The notes below the pieces were generated by a model. The model was not told where the DNA came from. It saw nothing but the letters and a program-made list of their open reading frames with translations, and did not search any database. From assembly GCA_016125385.1 (NCBI GenBank), contig WGLV01000005.1, positions 124,001 to 188,000 on the forward strand: a stretch of DNA of 64,000 bases, read 5' to 3'. Shown here piece by piece: positions 55,603 to 63,353 of the stretch (the stretch's first letter is position 1; the number at the start of each line of letters is the position of its first letter). A program made the position numbers and the translations under genes. This stretch comes from a bacterium (GTDB lineage: Bacteria; Hinthialibacterota; Hinthialibacteria; Hinthialibacterales; Hinthialibacteraceae).

Positions 55603-56865
55603 TTAGCGGAGCATCCACCAGGCATGCACTGCGCTGGGCGGTTGAAACGCATAAGCGCCGATATCGATTGTGGAGTCGCGAGGCGTCAGGTCAAAATCGT
55701 GATCGGGGGCGGATTCATCCATTACTCCGGCTCCGATAGCGGGTGAATCGGGTTGGAGATGGAAATCCAACGCGTCTTTGTCAACAAACAGGGGATCGGC
55801 GTTGCTGTTTCCCTCACCCGGATAAACGCTTTCACCCGAAATGATGGAATGGGAAATATCGATGGTGGAGCCGGGTTCCAGTTTGATCGGAAGCTGATCA
55901 TCACGCACCCAGATGATGTTATTCACCGCGCGGCAATGAGCGGGATTCTGGTGCATCCAGATTCCCTTGTCGCAATCGATGATGGTGTTATTCACAACGG
56001 TGATGTCGGCGCCATTTTTGAATCCAACGCCGGATTCACAATCGATAATTACATTGTTGATGATGATCGGGTGGGTATCCTGATCGCCGGAGACTCCTAT
56101 CGGATCGTGGCTTCCGCCGCGATGATGCATAATCAGGTTGCCGTCCACGATGGCATCGCAGGTGTCGAGGTCAATCGCATCGTCATCTCCACCGTAAAAT
56201 GTGTTGTGGGAGATATGAGGGACGGGACCGGGAAGAGATGTTTCTCCGATATCGACCGCGTCGCTGTAGCCATAGCGATGCATGAATGTGCAATATTCGA
56301 CGACGGCCGGAGCGTTAAAGCCGTGAACGGCTTCGTTTTCTCCTTCACCAAACCAACAATCGCGAATCACCACGTTCGGCGCGTCGCGCATGTGAATGGC
56401 CTTGCGGTTAAAATCATCCGGCCAATCTTCAAACGTACAGCTTTCAATCAAAACAGCGCCGGTGGATTGATATACGTTAATCATTCCGATCCGGTCGCCG
56501 CCAGAATCGTCTCCCCGGCTGACGAAGCAGTGTATAACGTCACCAGCGCCCTGATCTTCATAATTGATCGCGCCCCAGCGGCTGGTATTTTGCGGCTCCA
56601 CATGAATCGGTGAATCGACTTCGCCCCGCAAATCGAGACGGCCATAGACGAAGATCGACCTGCCGGAGGCGAGTTGAAGCCGAACCCCTGGTTCAGCCGT
56701 AACGGATACGCCTTCAGGGATCGTCACGTCGGCGGTGATCACCCAAGGATTCTCGGAAGCCGACCAGTGTTCATCGGCGTCAATACGTCCCGAACGAGTC
56801 GCGGCAAGCGACGAGACCGCAGTCAAAGCACCGAGGCACAGTACGCAAGTTATCATTGCTCTCAT
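55603..56865 (-). CDS. Exported right-handed parallel beta-helix protein
   Basis: A 420-residue exported protein. The signal peptide MRAMITCVLCLGALTAVSSL ends near LAA. The mature part is a run of short strands and Asn/Asp turns typical of pectate-lyase-like beta helices: GAVLIESCTFEDW, PNVVIRDCWFGEG, AVVEYCTFMHRYG, PHISHNTFYGGDDDAIDLD and HPIIINNVIIDCESGVGF. An end cap with SPAIGAGVMD and DIGAYAF follows, the DUF1565-like C-terminal motif. It likely binds or cuts polysaccharide; catalytic residues cannot be assigned. AAGGATTGA precedes ATG 56865. Confidence 0.88.
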   Translation of the reverse strand: MRAMITCVLCLGALTAVSSLAATRSGRIDADEHWSASENPWVITADVTIPEGVSVTAEPGVRLQLASGRSIFVYGRLDLRGEVDSPIHVEPQNTSRWGAINYEDQGAGDVIHCFVSRGDDSGGDRIGMINVYQSTGAVLIESCTFEDWPDDFNRKAIHMRDAPNVVIRDCWFGEGENEAVHGFNAPAVVEYCTFMHRYGYSDAVDIGETSLPGPVPHISHNTFYGGDDDAIDLDTCDAIVDGNLIMHHRGGSHDPIGVSGDQDTHPIIINNVIIDCESGVGFKNGADITVVNNTIIDCDKGIWMHQNPAHCRAVNNIIWVRDDQLPIKLEPGSTIDISHSIISGESVYPGEGNSNADPLFVDKDALDFHLQPDSPAIGAGVMDESAPDHDFDLTPRDSTIDIGAYAFQPPSAVHAWWMLR

Positions 56866-57245
56866 TCAATCCTTCTCCTTCTGTTTTGAGTCGTGGTTAT
56901 TTTGGGCGATTCTCTGGTTTTATCACTTTTTTTCATACCAAGGATAAGACAATTGCTTGATGAAATAGAGCACCCAGATTCACAAGCATCTTATCTTACG
57001 ATATATTTGAAATCACAATCCTACAGTTGACGTCCATTAATTTGCGTACGTCATCCGATCGGGATCTTAACCATAGATATATCATGCGATCCGTCAAATG
57101 TACGCTATGAGCACGAATGGGCGTTCGGCTCAGGATAAAACATGCGGTTTTTTTTCGGAAAACGAAACTAAAACGCGATACCGGACGACAATTTTATTCT
57201 CCTGAATCGTTTCAAATCTGATTTCGAAGCTCGTGAGTTGACCCG
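56866..57245. other. 380-bp gene-free gap
   Basis: No supported gene lies between the beta-helix gene and the 314-residue gene, which are divergent. The DNA is AT-rich near 56900-57060. It must hold both promoters, but I saw no -35/-10 pair that stands out. Confidence 0.5.
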
Positions 57246-58190
57246 ATGAGCGATCTATTACGCGCTTTTGAATACAGCCTGGTGGAACGAATGGAAGCGC
57301 TCCTGGATTCGTTTCATCAACACCTGCTCGATCAGGGACTTTCAGCCCGGCAGGCGGAAAAGCGGCTTGCGAACGCCGATCTGTTTTTGATTCAATATCA
57401 CACATTTCAATATCTTGAAGACATCGACGCCCTGACCCCCGCGAAAGCGTCTGATTTTCTCAATCACTGGTATTTCCAGAAAGTAGACGCTCCATCGGCG
57501 AAAGACTTGAGAATGGTTACGGACTCGATTATCAGCCTGTTCAATTATCTCAAACGGACCGAAACGATTCCGGAGGAACAGGCGGATTTTCTGTTAGCCG
57601 CCTGTGGTGTTCGCGTTCCATTCGAAACCCGTCTGGAGGAACACCGAGGGAAGGCGCGATATTTACGCACAAGGCGCAGTGAAGCGGATTCCGCCGATTC
57701 TCGAAATTTTTCGGACTCCCGCTATGGTGATGCCTACCATGAACTGGATACCTACCGCACCCTGACCGAATTGTTTCGAGACATGGAAGACGATTTGAAG
57801 AATGAAGAGCGCATGAGCAAGGTGGTTGATCTGAAATCACATCGGACGCGAGTACAGCAACCTCAGCCAGCCTATCAAACAGAGCGAGCGGAAGAGGTCA
57901 ATTTGCGTGAATGGGCGTTGGCGTTACACCGGGTTAATCGAGTATTTCAACGCTGGCTCGAACGCTTTGGACATTCAATCCGTGAGGCGCCCACCGATCA
58001 GCTTTCGGCTTTTTTGCAATACGAAGACATCCTGGTTCGAATCGTACAACTCAGCCAACAAAAACAGCCCACCGCCGCTGAGTTGACAACTGGAAAAAGA
58101 CAGTTGAACCGCCTCGATAAGCGATTGTGGGATTTAAGAAGGCGGATCGCTCTCGATCTGAATCTCGATCTACGATCACTGCGGTTGTGA
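57246..58190 (+). CDS. Unknown protein with N-terminal integrase core-binding-like region
   Basis: A 314-residue cytoplasmic protein. The first 110 residues (MEALLDSFHQHLLDQGLSAR, LFLIQYHTFQYLED, LTPAKASDFLNHWYF, ITDSIISLFNYLKR-like) look like the SAM-like core-binding domain of tyrosine recombinases. No catalytic domain follows: there is no R-HxxR-Y set. A disordered middle (residues about 140-205) and a helical end (NLREWALALHRVNRVFQRWL) complete it. Function unknown. The GT87-like gene starts within its stop (TGATG), so the two are translated together. No strong ribosome binding site precedes ATG 57246. Confidence 0.6.
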   Translation: MSDLLRAFEYSLVERMEALLDSFHQHLLDQGLSARQAEKRLANADLFLIQYHTFQYLEDIDALTPAKASDFLNHWYFQKVDAPSAKDLRMVTDSIISLFNYLKRTETIPEEQADFLLAACGVRVPFETRLEEHRGKARYLRTRRSEADSADSRNFSDSRYGDAYHELDTYRTLTELFRDMEDDLKNEERMSKVVDLKSHRTRVQQPQPAYQTERAEEVNLREWALALHRVNRVFQRWLERFGHSIREAPTDQLSAFLQYEDILVRIVQLSQQKQPTAAELTTGKRQLNRLDKRLWDLRRRIALDLNLDLRSLRL

Positions 58191-59458
58191 TGAATTATTC
58201 CGCTCCATTGCGTTCACTCAAGCAGGTCTCTACCGCTCCTCTTCCCGTCTGGGCCGCCATCGTTGCATTTTTTTGCGGTTTCAGTCTAATCTTCTTGCGT
58301 TTTAGTGAACTGGCGAATCTGCAATGGGATTTCGGCGCCTATTACGTCTCAGCGAAGACGATTTTCGCGGGAGGAAACCCGTACGATCCAGATTCAACTC
58401 TTGCGGCGGGCGCGGCGATTCGAGAGGCGGATTTTTTCGGGTTGCTCTATTTGTACCCGCCTTTTTTTCTGCGGATGCTTTATCCGTTGATTCATCTCGA
58501 TCTATTTTCGGCTTCGTTCTGCTGGTTCGTATTGAAATGCGCCGCGATCGAAGGAAGCATTTTTTTTACCGCCTACCTGTTGGGAATACCCGTCAACATT
58601 TTTTCCTTGACATCCCTGAATGGGGCGGCGTTGATATATCGTCCTTTATCGCTCGATCTCGCTGCGGGTAACGTTGCTGTATTTGAGATGTTTTTTGCTC
58701 TGGCTGCTTTCAGTTCCTGGAGAAAAGGCTGGGAGGGATTCTGTGGAGGTTTCATCGGACTCTGTGGATCGCTTAAGATCACTCCCTGGTTCATGATGAT
58801 TTTCCCATTGCATCTCAGAAGATATAACTTACTTAAAGGTTTTGCTTTAACGATTGTTTCTTTAGTTTTAGTTTCAGCTGTGGACTGGAACGCCACCCGA
58901 GAGTACATGGCATTTTCTCATGGGGATATCGCAGTTCACCACTGGGATGAGCAAGTTCAAAGCATATACAATATCTCGTTGAATTCTTTTATCTTGAGAA
59001 CGTTTGGCTCGACATACTTTTACGATCCGCTGATCGACGCGCCGGAGCTTATTCCGATTCTGACGCCTCTTGCGCCGATTATTTTATTTGTATTATTTAT
59101 TCTCATTCTTAACAAAGATAAGAGATCGTATCAGGAGATGATTCATAACAACAGTTTTTTAAGTGCATTACTACTTCTGTCGCTCCTGGTTTCGCCGCGG
59201 ATGGCAGGTTATACCCTCGCATGGACGTTCTTTCCGGCGATCCAGATTTTTTATGAGGGGTTCCGGCGAAAAAAACTGGGGATTATCCTGCTCAATCTTG
59301 CCGGATTAGCGCTCATTTTGTGGTACACACCTCCCTCATCCATCCATCGTGGAATTGAACAATTACTCATAGACCGCGAGTTGTTCGGATTAATCATTTT
59401 TTATGTTTCATCTTTACGTCTATACTATCTATCAATAGAGCTAAGCAGTGGACAATAG
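58190..59458 (+). CDS. GT87-like (DUF2029) polyprenol-dependent mannosyltransferase-type membrane protein
   Basis: A 422-residue polytopic membrane protein with about 10 helices. The first periplasmic loop has LQWDFGAYYVSAKTIFAGGN and PYDPDS, matching the DUF2029/GT87 pattern DxxxYYxAAxAxLxGxxPY. LYLYPPFFLRMLYPL is also typical. Enzymes of this GT-C group transfer mannose or similar from polyprenyl phosphate. The start ATG 58190 shares its A with the upstream TGA; an earlier in-frame ATG would overlap the previous gene by 60 bp and add basic unconserved sequence. Confidence 0.8.
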   Translation: MNYSAPLRSLKQVSTAPLPVWAAIVAFFCGFSLIFLRFSELANLQWDFGAYYVSAKTIFAGGNPYDPDSTLAAGAAIREADFFGLLYLYPPFFLRMLYPLIHLDLFSASFCWFVLKCAAIEGSIFFTAYLLGIPVNIFSLTSLNGAALIYRPLSLDLAAGNVAVFEMFFALAAFSSWRKGWEGFCGGFIGLCGSLKITPWFMMIFPLHLRRYNLLKGFALTIVSLVLVSAVDWNATREYMAFSHGDIAVHHWDEQVQSIYNISLNSFILRTFGSTYFYDPLIDAPELIPILTPLAPIILFVLFILILNKDKRSYQEMIHNNSFLSALLLLSLLVSPRMAGYTLAWTFFPAIQIFYEGFRRKKLGIILLNLAGLALILWYTPPSSIHRGIEQLLIDRELFGLIIFYVSSLRLYYLSIELSSGQ

Positions 59459-59624
59459 AATTATTATCGATTGATTTTATTGTTGTTAGAGCGATATAAA
59501 TGTTGTATGCTGATATTCGATATAACCATAGCGCTTTTCGCTTCATTCATTCGAATGAACGATCAAGGACTTATTCTGAAATAATCCACATTTTTTTCGT
59601 GGAAAATTCAAGTTTTGCTTTTCC

Positions 59625-59661
59625 GGAGTCGATAATGATGTCGTAATCTGATATCGACTCC
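59625..59661. promoter_or_regulatory. Inverted repeat upstream of flgM
   Basis: Perfect 10-bp arms, GGAGTCGATA and TATCGACTCC, are separated by 17 bp. The second arm ends 5 bp before a TTGACT that could be a -35 box (59666-59671). No T tract follows, so it looks more like a binding site than a terminator. The function is inferred from position. Confidence 0.4.
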
Positions 59662-59733
59662 ACGCTTGACTTGTGGTACGATATCTTTTATTGGATCACG
59701 AAGGGACCAAGGGGCGATTGAAGGAGAGGACAA

Positions 59734-60045
59734 ATGGTAGACTTATCAAGCATTCAACCATCGTCTAATCGACCCAACCAGATTTCAGAGCGATCGGTCT
59801 CGAAGACTTCGTCAAACAGGGCGAAAGAATCGTCTTCGACCCCGAGTACAAGCACGGATCGCATTGAAATTTCGGCGGGCGCTCGAGAGGCCGGCGTACT
59901 GAACCGATTGGTGAAATCGGCGCAGTCAGAACCCGACGTTCGCGTCGACGCAGTAGAACAAGCGCGTCAGCGTCTCGCCAATGGCGAGTATGAAGGCGTG
60001 GAAGTTTCGAGAGAAACGGCGAAGAAGATTCTGGGATTCGTTTAA
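59734..60045 (+). CDS. flgM: Anti-sigma-28 factor FlgM
   Basis: A 103-residue protein. The N-terminal half is Ser-rich and disordered (SSNRPNQISERSVSKTSS). The C-terminal sigma-binding half has STDRIEISAGAREAGVL, then RVDAVEQARQRLANGEYEGV and SRETAKKILGFV, matching the FlgM pattern DRVEIS...R...VxxLKxAIxxGxYxVDxxxIAxKIL. FlgM holds sigma-28 inactive until the hook is complete, when it is exported. AAGGAGAGGACAA gives a strong ribosome binding site. It stands alone, with no flgN, flgK or fliA beside it, and is ended by a strong terminator. Confidence 0.88.
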   Translation: MVDLSSIQPSSNRPNQISERSVSKTSSNRAKESSSTPSTSTDRIEISAGAREAGVLNRLVKSAQSEPDVRVDAVEQARQRLANGEYEGVEVSRETAKKILGFV

Positions 60046-60230
60046 TCGCCCCTTGCGGTTCTCTGAATTTCGCCGTTTCCCATCCCCATGATCCAAAATT
60101 CCCCTGTGTCTCCCAGTAGTTCTTCAATTCATCGACACAAAAATCAACTACCCAATTGACGGCTTTTATCATTAAGCATGCGCATGGATGCGCAATGATT
60201 TTTACGATCATACCGATTCATAAGCAATCA

Positions 60231-60259
60231 AAAAAAGAGCGGCGCATGCCGCTCTTTTT
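60231..60259. terminator. Bidirectional terminator between flgM and the TlpA fusion gene
   Basis: Stem AAAAAGAGCGGC, loop GCAT, GCCGCTCTTTTT. The A and T runs on both sides allow termination of both convergent genes. Confidence 0.92.
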
Positions 60260-60298
60260 AACTTGACCTGTTTTGATTCGCAGAGGATTGGCTATTCT

Positions 60299-61573
60299 CT
60301 ACCCTTCTTTTGTTTCAGACGTTTGGGTCTCGTTTTCTTCAGATGGTTCCTTTTCTTCGCCGCTCATCATCTTGACGATCCGTTTTTCGATATCTGGGTC
60401 AAATCCCGGAATATAGTCACGGATCATGCCGTCTTTATCAATCAGCACAAAGGTGGGAAAACCCGTCACTTCATACAGCTGAGAGATCGCGCCGTCATCA
60501 AGTGCGACATTCGGGCTGAACCCATTCGATTCAAGAAACTGAGTGACCTTCGAGGCGGTCTCCTGCTGATTCAGCGAGAGAATGTAGAGGCCTTTGTCTT
60601 TGTATTTTTCCGCGATTTTTTCCATGATGGGCATTGAAGCGCGGCACGGCGGGCACCAGGTCGCCCAAAAATCGAGTATGACATAATTCTTTCCACGCAT
60701 TTTTGAAAGACTGAATTCACCGCCATCCATCAAGGGGATGACAAAATCAGGCGCTAAAGGGGGCATCGAAATCGCGTTCGTCAGCGAATCGGCTTTGCGA
60801 GCGCTTTTGGGGATATCAAACGCGAACAGATCGGGGTCGACACTATCATCAATCACCCACCCATCAAACGAGATGGTGTTCTCTATCGACATCCCTTCGG
60901 TTTGAGCCTCTTGCCCCCGCCCAACGAATTCATTCCAGTTGGGCTGGATTCGCAGGGGGACTTGGGGATCGTCCGCCGCGATCCAGATGGTGTATGGAAA
61001 ATCTCCACGGGTGAGTTCGATTCTGTGCGCATCGCGGTCGTTGATCTTTTCATCCCCAGCGTAAGCCATGATCGAGGCGTTTTTCAGAAATGCGTCCAAG
61101 CCTTCCGGTCCCGCGAAAAAATCGAGATAAACCCATTCGGGGTTGGGGATTCCCCGAACAATATTTTCGTCATCCGGGAACACGGTCAATTCAGTTATGG
61201 ACGCAGGCGCGGGAGCCTGCGCGTAGGAATCAGTGGATGGGACGTACCATGTGAGATTCTTGCCGTCCGAAACCACGGACAGACCTTCATTGCCCTCGAT
61301 AAAGCGCCAGGCGAACAGATTGGGGCGTTTCCATGCGAGAACGTATAATTTCTGATAGCCATCTTCAACATCGCCCATTTTGACGCTGACCTTGCTGATG
61401 ATTTCCACCTTAGCGCTATCGATTTTCCGAATCGCTTTAATGGAATCGGCGACGATCTGCCGGGCTTTATCGTCGATAATGGGATCGGGTTTCGGGTCTG
61501 TTTGTGACGAAACCGATTGAATTAATAATAGTGAAGATAGAAATACCAAAACCACTCGCGGCGACAGATACAT
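60299..61573 (-). CDS. Exported fusion: LolA/DUF2092-like domain plus TlpA-family thioredoxin
   Basis: A 424-residue exported protein. After a signal peptide (VVLVFLSSLLLIQSVSSQ) the first 260 residues resemble the LolA/DUF2092 fold, with KLYVLAWKRPNLFAWRFIEG and VVSDGKNLTWYVPSTDSYAQ. From about residue 272 a redoxin domain follows: PDFVIPLMDGGEFSLSKMRG, FWATWCPPCRASMP with CPPC at 307-310, and VTGFPTFVLIDKDG with the cis-Pro. The thioredoxin part should reduce or oxidise thiols in the periplasm, possibly for cytochrome c maturation with ResB/CcsA. The lipoprotein-carrier-like half may bind a hydrophobic ligand. The tail is Glu/Ser/Thr rich. AGGAG precedes ATG 61573. Confidence 0.88.
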   Translation of the reverse strand: MYLSPRVVLVFLSSLLLIQSVSSQTDPKPDPIIDDKARQIVADSIKAIRKIDSAKVEIISKVSVKMGDVEDGYQKLYVLAWKRPNLFAWRFIEGNEGLSVVSDGKNLTWYVPSTDSYAQAPAPASITELTVFPDDENIVRGIPNPEWVYLDFFAGPEGLDAFLKNASIMAYAGDEKINDRDAHRIELTRGDFPYTIWIAADDPQVPLRIQPNWNEFVGRGQEAQTEGMSIENTISFDGWVIDDSVDPDLFAFDIPKSARKADSLTNAISMPPLAPDFVIPLMDGGEFSLSKMRGKNYVILDFWATWCPPCRASMPIMEKIAEKYKDKGLYILSLNQQETASKVTQFLESNGFSPNVALDDGAISQLYEVTGFPTFVLIDKDGMIRDYIPGFDPDIEKRIVKMMSGEEKEPSEENETQTSETKEG

Positions 61574-61667
61574 ACTTTTCTCCTGAAAATGAGTTGCCGG
61601 TCATTCCGAACCTGCATTCATAATATCTCAATTTACGTGATTTCGCCAAACCGGGAGGAGGTATGAA

Positions 61668-63353
61668 TCAGGCCCGGATCACCGCAGCGGGATTCATGAA
61701 AGACGCCGCTTCTTTGAACCGTCCGGAATCAAGCAGCAGAAGGCCATATTCGGACCGCAATTGGGGATGCCTCGGGAAACGTTTCACCACCGGTTCAAAG
61801 GCTTCTATCGCCTTTTGAGGCGTGCGCAGCCGCCGGCACATATCCGAGTAGGTTAACAACACGTCCAGCGCGGGATCACGGCTGGCGAGCCAGTCTTCAA
61901 GTACCTGGACGGCGCGGCCGGTTTCACCCATCGCGGCGGCGCACTTCGCCATCAGAATGAGGTTGCGTGGGCGGGCGGGTTCGATTTCACACGCGATACG
62001 GGCGTACGCCTGCGCTTCGAGGTACTCTCCCTCATCGTAATCAAGCATCGCCAGCCAATATGGCGCGTCCGGATTCGATTCGTCCAGTTCGATGGCGCGC
62101 GTAAAAGCCTTTCTGGCGGGCTCGTGCATTTTGCGATTTCGATAAATCCGGCCCAGGGCGACCTGAGAAGCGGCGCTATCATCTTTCTGGCGGATACCCG
62201 CGCGCAGGACTTCGAAAGCGCGATCTTCGTCCAGATTGCTTTCAAAGAGGCAGATTCCCAATTTGTGAAGAGTTTCCGCGCGATGGGGTTTTTGTTTGAC
62301 GATCCGGGTGAAAGCCTGCACGGCGGCCTGCCAGCGGCGCAAGCGCATGGCGGCGTCGCCCCATCGTTCAATATATTTGATTCGAGGGTCTTTCTCGACG
62401 GTTTTTTGAAAGTAGGTGAATGCTTCTTCGAGGTTGCTTGACTCGAGCGATTCGGCCAGCGCGTAATAATCAAAGGCTTCCGCATCGGGGATTTCGACGA
62501 TCATGCGGAGTTCCATCTTGAAGGCGATGGCGTTGCCGATCCGGTTATAGATTTTTGCGCGGAGTCGATGAGCCTTGATGTGAAACCGATTGAATTTAAA
62601 AAGCTGGTCGAGTTGAGACAAGGCCGTTTTGTAGCGCTTGGCCTGAAAGGCTTCACGCGCGGATTCATATAAAGCCTGCACCTGGTTCTCGGCGATGCTG
62701 GGGACGGCGGAAGCGAGGCGGAAAATGATCGCATTCAAAATTTTGATGCGCGTCTGGATGTCGACGTTTTGAATTTTCTGACGGATCTGCACATCGAGTT
62801 TACCCCGTTCAGCCGGGGGCAGATGGCTCAGGCACTGGCTGAAGGTTTCGAGGAGCGATTCAGAGGTTTTGCGATCCTGGGTGACCTGGTGATCGAATCG
62901 TTTGAATAATTTCAGAACGATTTCCCCGCGTTCAATGCATTCTTCTCTCAGGGACGAGGCGCGTGAGAGCAGGATCGGGTCCGGTTCCGCTTTTTGTTTT
63001 TCGCGGATGAGTTCGATTTCTTTTTCGGTTTTTTCCAGTTGAACTTTCAGTCCAAGGAATTTTTCAGCCTCGCGCTCGTATTCAACAGCGGTCTGTTCAC
63101 TTGCGTTTGACAAGCGTCCCAATTTACGATGCTGTTCAATTTCACGATGGGTTTCGACAATCGCGGCGCGAATCTGGTCGGCGAGTCCATCGCGGATGAC
63201 GCGCGTGAACAATTCCGCCTGTTCCTGTTCATTGTCGACCTTGTCATCCTGAATCGTCCGGACGGAGCGCGTGAGCGATTGCAGCTTGGCCTGTTGGCGA
63301 AGCGCGGCGGCGCGCCGTTCAAGTTCAGCTTTCCGATTCGCGGCCTCGTTCAC
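61668..63353 (-). CDS. Coiled-coil and TPR repeat protein
   Basis: A 561-residue cytoplasmic protein. The first 200 residues are coiled coil (AELERRAAALRQQAKLQSL; VQLEKTEKEIELIREKQ). From about residue 225 a run of TPR units follows (ALYESAREAFQAKRYKTALS, YERWGDAAMRLRRWQAAVQA-like, ETLHKLGICLFESNLDEDRA, ASQVALGRIYRNRKMHEPAR, PYWLAMLDYDEGEYLEAQAY). It probably is a protein scaffold. The start is GTG 63353, overlapping the FapA/DUF342 stop by 4 bp (GTGA), so the two are co-translated. No export signal. Confidence 0.8.
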   Translation of the reverse strand: MNEAANRKAELERRAAALRQQAKLQSLTRSVRTIQDDKVDNEQEQAELFTRVIRDGLADQIRAAIVETHREIEQHRKLGRLSNASEQTAVEYEREAEKFLGLKVQLEKTEKEIELIREKQKAEPDPILLSRASSLREECIERGEIVLKLFKRFDHQVTQDRKTSESLLETFSQCLSHLPPAERGKLDVQIRQKIQNVDIQTRIKILNAIIFRLASAVPSIAENQVQALYESAREAFQAKRYKTALSQLDQLFKFNRFHIKAHRLRAKIYNRIGNAIAFKMELRMIVEIPDAEAFDYYALAESLESSNLEEAFTYFQKTVEKDPRIKYIERWGDAAMRLRRWQAAVQAFTRIVKQKPHRAETLHKLGICLFESNLDEDRAFEVLRAGIRQKDDSAASQVALGRIYRNRKMHEPARKAFTRAIELDESNPDAPYWLAMLDYDEGEYLEAQAYARIACEIEPARPRNLILMAKCAAAMGETGRAVQVLEDWLASRDPALDVLLTYSDMCRRLRTPQKAIEAFEPVVKRFPRHPQLRSEYGLLLLDSGRFKEAASFMNPAAVIRA

